Part shown: piece by piece, positions 33,710 through 45,715 of the stretch
Layout: the number at the start of each line of letters is the position of its first letter
How positions within the stretch are numbered: position 1 is the first letter of the stretch
Assembly: GCA_017591395.1 (NCBI GenBank)
Contig: WEDG01000761.1
Coordinates: forward strand, 1 to 64,000
Source of the DNA: Schistocephalus solidus
Lineage: Eukaryota; Platyhelminthes; Cestoda; Diphyllobothriidea; Diphyllobothriidae
DNA length: 64,000 bases
Direction: 5' to 3'
Position numbers and translations under genes: made by a program
Notes under the pieces: generated by a model
What the model saw: the letters and a program-made list of their open reading frames with translations, nothing else
Databases searched by the model: none
What the model was told of the DNA's origin: nothing

Positions 33710-34150
33710 ATGATTCGGAAACCTCACAAACGGTAAGCTGGAGTAATGTATAGAGGTGTAAGCCCTGCAATCTATGAATTGCAAAGGACTGGCGCCCTGT
33801 TGGGTTGCTGCATGCAATCCCTAGTCAGCGAATTAGTGTGAAATGGACTTTTTTAAAACTCGCGGGTTCTATTTCGCACTCCCTCACTGTACATGGCGAG
33901 GACCAGTTGAATCGAGGATAAAAGTGTCCTCCTAACCAATATCTGCTTGCTTGAACGATACACGTGCATCTACACTCCCACCTCCGTTCCTATTAACATT
34001 GTCTTGGCATTGGAGTCTGATACGTGAAAGATGAGAAAGTGCGACAGTTGCCGCACAATTCTGCCTTTCACACGAAATTCACGTGTTAGCTCGCGATGAT
34101 CGAACTGTCACATACCATGATCCTGCTAAGGTGATATTTCAGTCATGACA
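33710..34150 (-). repeat. Dispersed repeat, inverted relative to 59,575-60,065
   Basis: The reverse complement matches copy B's flank: AGTC(C/T)TTTGCAATTCATAGA, CTTTACACCTCTAT-like, CCGTTTG(C/T)GAG(T/G)TTTC and, at the other end, TGACTGA(G/A)ATATCACCTTAGCAGG followed by TGACAGTTCGATC. Length is about 450 bp and no coding potential was recognised. Confidence 0.7.
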
Positions 34151-36829
34151 GTACGGAGACAGGGGCATCTCTTGTGGACCAGTTTTAAAACCAGTGTAAC
34201 TCACTAAAACCTTACACTGTCAGCTCCCGTCCAATACCACATGTAGTTGAGGGATGCACATAGACAAGGAGCAGCTCTAAGGCGCCGACTATTGAAACCG
34301 GAAGAGCGCCTGTCACGATAGGGACGTCTCGATGAGTTTACTGGATCAAACGCAATTACGGTCCACTCGAATACGTCGGAGTAACTGGGAAATTTCTCTG
34401 GAAGCGGATGACCGAACATGCAGCAGTACTGAGAAGTACGGTCAGGTCTAAGTTCGGAATTCATTAGACGAGACTGAAATTCCTCTGGGAGGTGACAACC
34501 ACGACCTGTTTTCGTCATGTTCCTCCAGTATGCAGTCAATTAAAAAAACGCGATCACCACCGTATTCGTGACCGAGAATTTACCAAAGCAAAATAATTAG
34601 CCATGTGCGGACGAACACCCTTTCCAGTGACAATATCAGAAGTAGATGACTGTATACCACATTGGTAATCAAACGCTACCGAAAGAACTGAAGTCTACAA
34701 CCAATCGTCGCGACAAATGTGACTATCGGTGATGAATGCGCGAGTTACTTATTACGATAAGCATGGTTAACACGTCTAGATATTACACCTCTTTGTTTTC
34801 TACACCCTTATCTGTGACTGGTTTTGCAGAGGCACTCCGAAACATCAGGTGAATTAAATACCTCCAGCGATTGCATCCCCTCTTTGGAACATTTCAGGAC
34901 CGGTTTTATCAGATTTTGAAAACTCGGGGGAATCAAATTTGGCATTTTTACAGACTGCCTATTAAGCTATGGATTAAGGAATCATCATCCAAATTGAGCG
35001 AAACTGTGGCTATCATCATATTTCGTGCGTGCCGTCTCTACTCTTCCGATTTTTAACCAGCTGTCGATCGAATGGATTGTCTAAGTATTAATTCAGGAAT
35101 TCTGATCAACGAAATGTCTGTTTCTGCCGTGAAATGCGGGCCACCATTACACTTCCCTCAGCTGCAAACCATCGGGTTTGAGCAGAAACTTATCATACGA
35201 AAGCTAGATGCAAATTGCGCTCTCATGTCTTTGTGAGCCGGTTCTCCAACCCCCAGAAGTCTTTAGGTTATTCTTCCTACATGCCAAACCACATTTGTGC
35301 ATTTTATCCAAGCCTGCACTTCTGTTGTGTGTCTAAACCGTTCAACTGCTTATGCCGCACACCTGTTGATATGGCGACCGATCGATAGCCTGACCTGCTT
35401 TGCCCGTGTGCATTTGCGCGACGCAGTCCAGTCATGCTTGGAATACGAGTCGCCCTCCTGCAAGGGTTGGCAGTACCATCACACGTAGTAACTTTGCTGG
35501 TTCTATCTTCACACGGGCTATTTACGCTTGAGGGTAAACCTTCATGTACAAACTTTGTCTTATTCATTCGTATTTAAGTGAAGAGTGCATGGTAAGCTTG
35601 AAACCATTTTCTTCCAGTCTACATTAAACAGCTGCTTCCGTGTTTCAACCTGTTGCAGTGAAACGGCTGAGCATTCTGAAGGCGTGTTACAGTGTATAGT
35701 AAATGCTGACGATCCTATCCCGCTTCTTAAACGGTAATTCATTGGCTGACGACCTAGAGGGCTGCCGGCACTGTTACCATTTTGATTTCCCTGACAGCGT
35801 AGAAGCAGAGAGTTTAGATTTGGTTCATGACCGAGGGACCAGGCCATTGGATTAATATTTACTAAATGGTGGATGGAATTCAGATCCCTGGTTACGATTT
35901 GTTTGCTAGCTTAGCCAGTCAGTGCACTTTCTTTAATAGAGTCTGCGAGTCCTCATGATTCATAGTCTAGGTACAAGTCAGCTTGACCACAATATACTGA
36001 ACTGTAAACGTCACCTTGAACTTGGTAAAAGACCGCTTACTTAGCTAACTAGCTGGCCTTGAAGTTGTACACAAACTGGTAACGTAGTGGAGTGGTTCAG
36101 TTTTGTTGCACTTGTCCTTCGGGCTCCCTCAGCCGTCTTTCAAGCAGTAAAGACACATTCTTAATGTAAGAAGGGCTCTACAGTTATTCTATTAAAACGT
36201 CTGACTGAAATTATCCCAGTTCTTTTTGACTTACTAATTTTTTCCCATGTACCAAAGTCAAACATCTCTGCCATGCTCATTTTGGAAAAATCGTTAGAGA
36301 AGGTAATTTAGTTACATCCAGTAACTTGCACTGTCTGCAGGATAGCTTTGTCGGTTATTAAGTAGGCTGGAAAGCAATCTCGGGAATGCAAAAATGGCAT
36401 TGAGCGAAGCGCGAGTGCTCTTGTTTCAGAGTATTGTTGAAACCTCATTCTCGGTGGAGCGTAAGGGGTAGCGCAGTAGGACGTGGCTCTGCGCTGCATT
36501 ACTGGGAAATTAGGTTCAGGTTTACTGAGAAGTATAGAGTTTAGTGAAGGGTTAAGGTTAAGATTACGGCTACAGTTTACGTTTATGCTGGGGTCAGGAC
36601 ACGAAAATACTTCCAATTCCTGGAATTATGAGCAGGTACCTTCCTAGTTCTGTGTCCTTTTAGGGGGTCATATAAGTAATCCTTGTCTGATGGATTTTTA
36701 ATCAGAAGTTGAATTTTTCTTGAGCAGCAACACCCTGCAACCGATCTATAAACGGGCATTACCCCTCCACCCATATGTGAATCTTCCCCGTGGGTAGTTA
36801 ATCTGCCGAAACAAGGTCTTAACACAGCT
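34151..36829. other. Gene-poor stretch with one repeat terminus
   Basis: At 34,790-34,885 a CACTCCGAAACATCAGGTGAATTAAATA terminus (AATAAA eroded) belongs to the family at 26,320-26,440 and 59,450-59,550. Open frames up to 111 codons (34,204-34,539, minus) show no recognised domain. 36,500-36,590 is a TTAAGGTTA-rich patch. Confidence 0.45.
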
Positions 36830-37465
36830 AGATAGAATTCGTTGTTTTTATTGGTCGACACTCTGCCTACGAGTCCTGTGCTTACCGGCGAGTGGCTGAT
36901 GTGCTTGTCAACGTCTGCCGCTGCAAGCTGCTGCAAAGTGCGAAACCGATCACAAATTCTGGCATGTTTACCGTGTGTTTAGGGGCCGTGGAAGCCGTCA
37001 AACGTCGTCTCACGACACCCTGATATTGGATCTCGGCGAGGCCTAGGGTAACCATCCTTATACAGGAGATGAGGCTAAAGTGACGTAGGAAACTGTTTAC
37101 CCATCTTGTGCAGTTATGGTTGATGTACATACATTGGAGATTCAGGCCGATTGCTTCGAACGATATTGATCACGTAGCCGCATGCAGTGAAAAAGGATAG
37201 TGCCATATTACACATACTAGCTCGTATGACTAACTAGGTTACGTCGTCTCGTTCGAAAGTGGAAGATCGCTATAGAAAAACCTTCGTGATATTCATGTTT
37301 GTGTGGTTGTCACTTACGTTTTGTAGATAGACGTCTGCTATCGGTTACAACATAGGTAAAGTAGACTTTTGCCAGCATTTTGGTATAGTAATTTCCTTAG
37401 ACTCCAGTGGTTCAGCCGAAGTTTGCCAGTCTACGGCGAAAACTAAATTTAAAAACAACTAAAAC
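36830..37465 (+). repeat. Dispersed direct repeat of about 630 bp, copy 1
   Basis: Homologous to 39,236-39,870 in the same orientation. Shared landmarks in order: AGATAGAATTCGTTG, GTTTACCCATCTG-like, TAGCTCGTA(T/C)(G/T)ACTAACTAGGTTACGTC, TCACTTAC(G/T)TT, AGTGG(T/C)TC(A/G)G(C/T)CGAAGTTT. Divergence with many indels indicates an old repeat. The protein content is unclear. Confidence 0.72.
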
Positions 37466-38524
37466 GTTTAAGAAAGGAGTCTACAGTTATTAATTTGGGA
37501 CGTCTCACTGCATCTTCCCAGTGCACTCTCATCTGATTCATTTTGTTCCATGTATCGTCGTCGAAGATCTATGTTGTACTCATTTTGCGAAAATAGTTCG
37601 AGGGGGTACTGTAGTTGCATTCGTCAACTTCCATAGTCGGAGCAATCGAGGATGCAAAAATTGTTTTGTATAAAGAGAAACAGGGGTCACTTTGGTGCAA
37701 TGCTGATACTTCATTTTTTACGGATTTTAAGATTACTTATGCGAACAGGAAACGCCCGCAATGCTGGTTGCCTTGCGCCACATTCCCCGCAAATTATGAT
37801 TAGGACTAGGATTAAGTTTAGGCTGTGTTAATTTTAGAGTTCAGTTGGGGGGCGGTGCAATGAAGGAACATACGACCCTACTGACAGTTCGACCGTCGTA
37901 GTCCGACAATGTCCACCGTATGCTCCATGGGAAAGTGGAGCAGGGACGGTGACTTGCGCGTGATTTAGTTTAAAGTGATAGTAGACTTTCGCTGCATCTA
38001 CCGCACTCTCTCCTCCTCCCCCTCCTGAGCCCGGTGTCAAGACGGAGTAAAGAAGACCGGAGGCGGGAGAGGACGCAGGTGGCTGGCGCGGCCGGGTCCC
38101 CTAAGTCCTAGCCGCCCCTAGGCGTGCCACCACACCTCTATGTTCAGCATTTGTTATGGGAGCGCAACCCGAATAACGCATGCCATGCCCTAATGTGGCC
38201 CCCGTGTTGGTCCAACGCATCTACCCCGTGGCCCGTTTAGGGGGCACAGCGACCCTACTAACAGAACACAATAAAGAGGTAGGCGTGTAATACGGGAAGG
38301 CTGGCACTGGGTATGTGCGAGCGTAAAGGACGCGAAGGGCGGTAACGCGCCGGTGGCTGCGCTGCCTACCGTCGCCTTTGTAGTTTAAATGAGCTGATGT
38401 TTAGTACTGAATTAGTCCGTGAAGTACTCACCTACCTATCCACGCCTACCTAACCGTAAGCCCATCTCTATGAGCATCCGCTGTCGGGTTAGTAGGGCTG
38501 CACAGGCATTGCTTGACAAGTAGG
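37466..38524. other. Intergenic, nothing recognised
   Basis: GC-rich patch at 38,000-38,400 without open frames longer than about 70 codons. No RNA gene seen. Confidence 0.45.
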
Positions 38525-38690
38525 TTAAGTAGAGGATTTTGCAGATTTGAATAATTCATTTGACCCATTTGTGAAAAACTTGCAGACCTCAGGGGGATTC
38601 GAACCCACGCCAGCAAGGGGAAGGCTTTAGTACAGCCAACGCTCTAGCCAACTAAGCTACGAGGCCCCCACCGGGAGTCCGTTAATTTTA
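38525..38690 (-). repeat. tRNA-derived SINE, best-preserved copy
   Basis: The reverse strand of 38,585-38,666 folds as a tRNA: acceptor GGCCTCG against TGAGGTC (7 pairs counting G-T), D arm GCTT/GAGC with A-box-like TAGCTTAGTTGGC, anticodon arm GGCT/AGCC around GTACTAA, and T arm GTGGG-TTCGAAT-CCCCC with a perfect B box GGTTCGAATCC. At 82 nt it is long for a tRNA, with an enlarged variable region. The tRNA part is followed by a body GTTTTTCACAAATGGGTCAA shared with 21,215-21,445 and 38,818-38,895, which marks it as a SINE, not a lone tRNA gene. Confidence 0.75.
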
Positions 38691-38817
38691 TCACACTGGG
38701 GTCCAGTTACCCGCCCAGCTCACTGCAACGATTGGAATCGACCAGTTCTGGCTGCACAAGCAGGATTTCCTACGCAATCAATCTAGAATCTACCAGAAGA
38801 CTACCAGGCGCAATTAC

Positions 38818-38895
38818 TTAGTAGAGGATTTTGGCAGATTTAATAATTCAGTTTACCCACTTGTGAAAAACTCAGTGGGTTTACAATCATACCTA
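38818..38895 (-). repeat. SINE body without tRNA head
   Basis: GTAGAGGATTTTGGCAGATT ... CCCACTTGTGAAAAACTCAG matches the body of the neighbouring SINE (38,525-38,580) in the same orientation. The tRNA-derived head is missing, so this is a 5'-truncated copy. Confidence 0.7.
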
Positions 38896-39235
38896 CGGAT
38901 TTTGGTTTATGGTATGTTAGTGTTAGGAAACGGAATTACCTAACCTTCCTGCGGTTATGTGCAGTTAAAACTTTCTAAACTTGCGTGGGGCGTTCCTTTT
39001 CCCGAGTTAAGATTATAGGGAAATAAAATTTGATCCCGATTAAATGGACTTTTAAGCCGCAGTAGAATTTTGCACGAGCATGTCGTAAGATTCGCAAAAT
39101 AATCTCTAGTGGAAAACACATTAACGTGCCGCAACTCTCTGCATATGACCTTAAAAATTGACTTTCCGTTCTAACCACATATGTATATATCCCTTGTTGG
39201 TATTTGCGCTGAACAGGCCAAGTCATAACTCAGCC

Positions 39236-39870
39236 AGATAGAATTCGTTGCAGTGATTGGTTGACACTGCCTTAGAGTACTATGTTTAGCGGCATGTGGC
39301 TCACGTGGTTGTCAACGCTTTGTCGTGGCAAGCTTCTGCAAGGTGCGAGACCGAAAACCAATTTGGGTATGTGTTAGGGTGCGTTAAGAGACATTGGAGG
39401 CCCTCAACCGTCGTCTGAAAACATTCTAAACTTGGCTCACAGGGAGACTGGCTTGATGAGGCCAAAATAACCAATTGTCATGCCAAGAAACGTCGGGGCG
39501 TGTTTACCCATCTGACGCAGTAACGTGTAAAGTAACTACACAGGAGATTTGGGCAGATTACTCCGCACGTGGTTGCTCACGCAGGCAAATCCATCTTATA
39601 AAGAAGATTACACAGATTACATGTAATAGCTCGTACTACTAACTAGGTTACGTCTTCTAATTCGACAGTACGAGACCGAAATAAAACCACCTTTCCATAA
39701 CCCATGTTGGCGTGATTATCACTTACTTTCTTGATTTAGCCGTCTGCATTCAGTTACAAAAATTGGAAAATGATGCTTTCGATTGCATTTTCGTCAAATT
39801 CATTTTCTTGCAAGTCAGTGGCTCGGTCGAAGTTTAACGGTCTACCGCGTAAAATGCCTTTAGGAATATG
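39236..39870 (+). repeat. Dispersed direct repeat of about 630 bp, copy 2
   Basis: Partner of 36,830-37,465; same landmarks in the same order, 2.4 kb apart. The two SINEs lie between the copies. Confidence 0.72.
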
Positions 39871-42800
39871 TTAGACTTTAGTGTTTGCCTGGCCAAATTG
39901 TGTGTCATAAGGCTGTAGAAAAGGAAACCGTAGCATCTTCAATTGGAAACATAATGGAAATTTGCTGGTAGCGATATGGCACAACATCTGACCGCAGTGA
40001 GGTAAGTTTATATGAAAAGTTTCAATATTTAAATGATTCCGGTATTAGTAAGAAATGCAGAATTGAGGAATGCTCGCTTTAGTATGTGACAGAACTATTG
40101 TGTGCAAACTCCGATATAATAAAAACCGTTAAACAATGACGTAGAAGCTGTATCGGGAGTGGCGTATTCACAGGATACCGTGCGGTCTGGGGGTAGACTT
40201 TAGAGGTGGGAGTGGAAGTTTTGACAGGCTAACGCAACGTCGCGAATCACCTATCACTTCATTGCTGCCTCCTCGACAGTTTTGCTTAGCCAATGCCTCG
40301 GTTTCATACTGATCGAACCGGCCTTGAGAGTCTGTATGAGTAGTCTTAGTATTTACCTTGGAGGCATGCCGACGGTGCCCATTGGGCAGCGATGTTAGTA
40401 GGTGACATGGTGCCTGTCGCCATGTTATCAGGTAACTAAACATGAAAGGCAAGTTCCCATCAGTCGTGGGCAATCGACCATCGGTTACAAAATAATGGCA
40501 TTATAATCCTGTCAGTAGTCCACACCCCTCTCTGGATGCATCTAATTTTGACATCACTGATGAGTTCCTTTCATTCATTATCATTCAGTTTTGACGGGCT
40601 TTTGATATCGAGCGGCCATTTCTTTGCTTTCCGTTCGCATGTAGATCTTTTTATGCGTACATTGGTTGGACTATTTCGCCAATTATATACCCTCTTTATT
40701 AATTTGCGCTACACTAATGAGGTCATCCGTTAACGAAGCTTGTGCCGTTTTGGAGGAAGACCAATTTGCTCTACATTTTGAGACTCATTCGAGGACAATT
40801 CTTCATGATGTCGGCAGATGCAGTCTTCGAACATTCGTTTGTCATGTTGGAGTGGTATGTGGTTTGTGTGCCCAATCATATTCACGGTGAATAGTTGACA
40901 TTTTTGCTGAAAGTTTTGGAATTTTACTTTCAAGATAAAACGTACCCTTCTCTCTTCTACACGAATGAGAAGTCTCTTAGGTCGAAAATAATTTTACTCA
41001 GCGATAATTTTGTCTTCATTTTCGAGATGTTTTTTTACATAAAAGAAGCTTATAAAATAATTTTTTTATAACCATTCTTCCAATATTTGGCTACAATTCC
41101 ATGGAACGACTCAAAAGGCAAAGGATATGGGAGGATCCTGAGCTTTGTGTCGATCGTATGAAATGCAAAAGATCACCTGTTTGAGTTTGGAAAAGAGTAA
41201 GAAAGGGACGTAATTTTCACTCGATTCTTGCATGTGGCATGTGAGCTCTTTTGTGTGCATTTTCCACGCTAATCATGCAAATTAACATTGCAAAAAAATC
41301 GCAGCCAAATTTAAGTGGATTTCTCGATGAATTTCGATGACTGCGCACAACTGTCCTCGGATGGGCCAGAATCACTTTTATTTCCTTTTCACGGGCTTAT
41401 GACAGGGAACTGGCTAATCGATGTTTTCAGTGTTCTAAGAACACGATAAGCTTTATAAATGGACACCTCGTGCAAATGTGATTTCGCTCCAGATCAGCTA
41501 CATTAGGTGACGAACGCGTGAAAAGTAAAGCATTAAACGCAAACATCCGTGTTATACATATATCGTCCACTCCGCATCCCAAGGCGTTTTACTGAGGCAA
41601 AAAACGAGCAATATTCAAAAGAAGTTATTGTAACGGACCAGAACTCGCATCGCGTTTTTTGAATAAAGTGTCACTTTTAAGCGCGGATCTTGGATGGCTA
41701 TGGCATAACTATGTGTCAGTTAAAACAATCTGTGCTCGTCCTTCTATTCTGCCGACCCCTTCTCCCGCAACTCGTCACAGCTCCCTCCTCCCACTACATG
41801 GGCACCTTTCACGGCCCTTTCCTACAGTTGCCCACAGCACTGTACTCCCCACTGGTTGTGTAGCAGGCATTAAGTGTCACCTCGCATCCTGACGGGTCAC
41901 CACCTTGTGGTCACTCATCCCTCTTGGTACGGTTAACCTTTGTTATAATTTCTTAGTCTGCTTCTGTGAACGTATTCTGCACTTAGATCCCACTGCAGTA
42001 GTATTCTGTCTTATCGTATAGAGGAGTGTTGACGTGTTGGACAACCCTATTCACCTCGGTATTAGCCCGGAGCTAGTGCCAGTTCTTCTCGTTACTCGGT
42101 ATGTGCTAACCTCAAAGACCTCTACCCCTACAGTAGTTTCGTTTGCAAATATTTTACTAAGAGATATTTGTTTACCAAAATGTGCAACTCAAAAAATCAA
42201 TTACTCGTTAAACCCGCTCCAGAAAAGCTCTTTTCTCAGTCGGGATTTGGTGAAGTTATCTGAGAAAATATATACAAAATTGAGTGGATATCAACGGTAC
42301 TTTATATTCTGGAAATTTATTAGGTTTAATCCGTCATGGGCCACCGTTTTTGCATCAGCTTGCACTTTTTTAAAGGGGCATTATTCTAATTAGGAAGGAT
42401 TCGCCAAAACTATATTCGTCCGTATTTTAATATGCCAACAAGCAGTAATTGTGCCTGCATACAGTTCTTGTTTTAATGTACACATATGTATCTTATAACA
42501 CCTTACTGCGGTAAGGTTCGCCATTAGGTGATCTTTTTAAACTTTGAGCGTGTGGTAAGACACGTCTTGTACGGACTTGACTTTTTAATGCGAAATTTAG
42601 AGACAAAATGGGTGGAGCAGAAGCAGCTTAAGAAATATATTCATCGAAAATGTAAGCTCACCGAGCTTGACTTCTTAATGTTTGCAGGGATTTAATCGCA
42701 GAACGAAGAGAATGCATTAATTCAAACGAAAATTTGGCAAGCATAAGCTGGCTTTTGATAAATTCTCGACAGGCCTTTACATTTATATAACCGTGTAACC

Positions 42801-43489
42801 GTGTAAGTTATATGCAGGTATATAGAACAACACGTAGGTTGTCAGGGTGACGAGGGAAAGGGAAAGATAAAAATTGCGGTCCATCTTCTGATAATTGTCA
42901 GATGGATGGCGGCAACTGGACAGGTTATTAGATGCAGGCGGCTGAATGAGTCGCTTTCGACCCTGGTAATTGCCGCGTCTGTAAAAATTTCTTTTGGGCG
43001 CAAAGGACCGGTTTACGTAGCCCCAAAGAACTTTATACAGACACCGAAATTACCGTGACCGAAAGGCACTGAAGAAGTCAACTTTGACAAACGTACGTTT
43101 TTGATTATTCATCGTCAGGCCGTTCGAGTAGTATAAGGCAGGCTAGAGTAGCAAGAGTTTAAACATCAAGTAAGCAATAAATGTGGGGAGATGGTGGAGT
43201 GCTTTCAAACGGCTTCCTTAGGGAACTTATAAATTTCCAAATCTCTCATGTTTCTTCTAATATTTATTTTAGGTTTCCCTGCAACCGAAGCTAATGTATT
43301 ATTTATTTGCGGTTTTTGCCAATGGAACGGGGTTGATTTTCTATTGATTAAAGTCCTTCGTTAATTTAGGGCATATTTTAAAAGAACTGTAAAACTACTA
43401 AGTTTTTCAATGTTAGACTGGTTCATGCAGTTGGTAAACACAACTTTAAGATTCTGTTGCCTTTAAAACTAAAGATAAACACTGATCAA
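39871..43489. other. Gene-poor stretch
   Basis: The longest open frame is 42,034-42,393 (plus, 119 codons), with no recognised domain or similarity between repeats and no clear splice signals. Otherwise only AT-rich sequence. I see no gene. Confidence 0.45.
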
Positions 43490-43800
43490 GCATTGGAACC
43501 ATGGGTTTATTATTCTGATGTTTCGAACTTGTGTAATAGTTCATCGTGAGATGGAGATGCAGCAGCCGAAATAAAGCACACTTATGGTGTATATTCAATT
43601 AAAAAGCATTGACGCAAGTCTGGAGATGACTGTGCAGGGGCTCTGTTTGACGGCGTCAGGTCGATAACTCGAATGACGGAGCTCCCATTCGACACCTAGA
43701 GAGACACCGATTCAAGCGTTATTTTGATTTCGGTTTGGGTGATTATCTTGACGGCTGTGAAGTTGAACTCATGGCCCATTTCAGCTCAGTTTATTTGAGG
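43490..43800 (-). repeat. Short-element copy with hammerhead-like core
   Basis: The reverse strand reads CTCACGATGAACT ... AGTTCGAAACATCAG then AATAATAAACCC, and an unrelated-looking downstream body (GTTGAACTCATGGCCCATTTC) is shared with 62,690-62,970 in the same orientation. GAACT and AGTTC can pair as a 5-bp stem. Confidence 0.6.
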
Positions 43801-43919
43801 AAAAAGAGGCTAACGCATTTGAATTCCATATTTATCTCATAAAAATATCAAGAACTCCAATGTAAAGAAAGAGCAGTCAAGTGAATGGACACAGGGCTCA
43901 AAGAACTTTGGTCTCGTAA

Positions 43920-44760
43920 AGGCAGTTAGTCACATAGTCCACGTGTTGCTGCAGCTAATGTAGGTCAAACCCATGTGTAAATATATCCACAGACTGAGGC
44001 AGTATAATCCCCTTGGGTAGGTTATTCCCCGGTTCCACGACAGGGTTAGTGAAAAAATGCTTCCTCCCATCCAATCTTCCTTGAGGCATACGTAGTTTGA
44101 ACGGATGCCCCACAGATAAGATTAAGTGGCCAGCTGGAAAACGTCACCACACAGGATGGAGCAGTCCAAACCACTCACGTTACGAAAAACTTGTCTCAAG
44201 TCTCCGCACAACTACCTATAACTCAGAGGATAAAGATTTAGGTTATTTAGGTGGATCTCATATGGTAGTGCACCTTGAACCCTTACTAATTTAGTGGCTC
44301 ACTGCTATACCCTTTCGAGCAGTTGTAATCCTGCTGCATCCACGGTCTCCAGGCCTGAATCGCGTGTTCACGATGCGGCCTCGCAAAAGCACCGCAGACT
44401 ATGGCAAATAAATCTTCGTGAAAAACTTTAAATGTCCACTTGATGGCTTAGAGCACTGAAGTTGCGGCTTTAGGCACCTTGTAACATTATGTATAAGGCT
44501 TTAGGTTGTTTTTCACCCAAACGACAAGAAGTTTCTGTGTTTCTGCTTCTCAGAGTGGCATTCCATTCAGATAGTACAGTCTACTATAAGGGACTGGATG
44601 TCAATTTCCTAGACGTAGCAGGGTACGTTTAGCCGAGTTGAAGGACAGAAGCCATCTGCGGGACCATACGTCCAGTCGACGAAGGTTTTCTTGAAATTCG
44701 GCTTCTTTGACACCATTATAGATGACGTTCCATATTTTAATATCATAATTTCATAAGTTT
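43920..44760 (-). mobile_element. Decayed CR1/jockey-like RT fragment (family 1 relative)
   Basis: The reverse strand shows thumb and C-terminal remnants in changing frames: ILKYGTSSIM near 44,745, AIQAWRPWMQQDYN near 44,360, and KLRMPQGRLDGRKHFFTNPV, NLPKGIILPQSVDIF at 44,100-43,960. Many stops are present. No intact catalytic box is included. Confidence 0.65.
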
Positions 44761-45069
44761 TGGAAGATTTTTTGGATAATTCGTTTCCCTGTCGAAAATG
44801 GGCTCATGTTCCTATGGTCACTTAACACTAACGGGCATTTCATTTGCTTAATTTCTGCGAAACCATAAGTTAAACGTGTCAAATCATTTCAGCAAACACA
44901 GGTCTGCAGTCACAACCATCGATATTTCCCGTTAAGAATTTCGTGGTTGCATTTGCATCTAAATGTCTGGTGTCAAAGAACAAAGTTCTGTGGTCCCTGT
45001 CAGCTCTCTTTCTTTGACTATGTTCTGCAATCAACCGAAAATAGTTTAGTAGTTAATATAGACTATTTT

Positions 45070-45600
45070 ATGTTGACAATGCTGTCTTTCATTTAAACTG
45101 TCCACCTTCGAAATAGGTGGCAAATCACTGAATTTTTATCCTCTTATCTGTGTTCTGGCAAACAACTAGTTAAGATTGCCAATTTTACCTGTAACCCACT
45201 GAGTCTGAGGCGTGGAGCTTTTTAGGGGAGTGCGTTCTGCCCGCTCTTATTTTACCTTTTTCGCCGTTCTGAACGTCATGCCCATTTTGTATACCAATGA
45301 TTTCAAAGTTACTTACTGATACAAACCCGAGAGTTACATCGTGTCCAAACGTTTAAGAATGATCTTCAGACCTTAATCCAGGTTTGCTACACATGAATTG
45401 GATGGAATTGAAAAAGTATGCATAACTTCCGGGTATATCCCATTGAATTTTAAAACAATTGACATTAAAACTTGCCTTTATAAAACGCACGTTAGTTCCG
45501 GCCTGGAATGCTGTTCAATTATGTTAATCATTGTGTGCGCTTGTGAGGGAAAAACGAGAATTTCTGCAGAATCTTTTTCCTAAAATAGATTTCATCCTGG
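45070..45600 (+). mobile_element. Decayed family 2 RT fragment
   Basis: Forward frames give LYTNDFKVTY (position of the YADD box, altered to YTND), YKPESYIVSKRL, then GYIPLNFKTIDIKTCLYKT, SSGLECCSIM at 45,420-45,530, matching RNFKTLNIRTSLYKMYVRP of the 11,951-13,855 copy. Inactive. Confidence 0.65.
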
Positions 45601-45715
45601 ACCATAATAATGTGACGCACAAAAAATTTGACGTTTACAGGCCTCGATCCTTCGTACTTTATACAATTTATAGAATTCATATTTAGTAAGCACCGGGAAG
45701 GCACTGTCTAAACAA

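Noticed and set aside
34204..34539. 111-codon reverse-strand frame
   Set aside because: No recognised domain; amino-acid content looks random.
38585..38666. Functional tRNA gene
   Set aside because: 82 nt with an odd variable region, a loop implying anticodon ACT, a mismatch in the T stem and a repeated SINE body attached; better explained as a SINE head.
42034..42393. 119-codon open frame, longest outside repeats and WASP in the 33-44 kb stretch
   Set aside because: No recognised domain, no conservation evidence and no clear splice or promoter context; could occur by chance.
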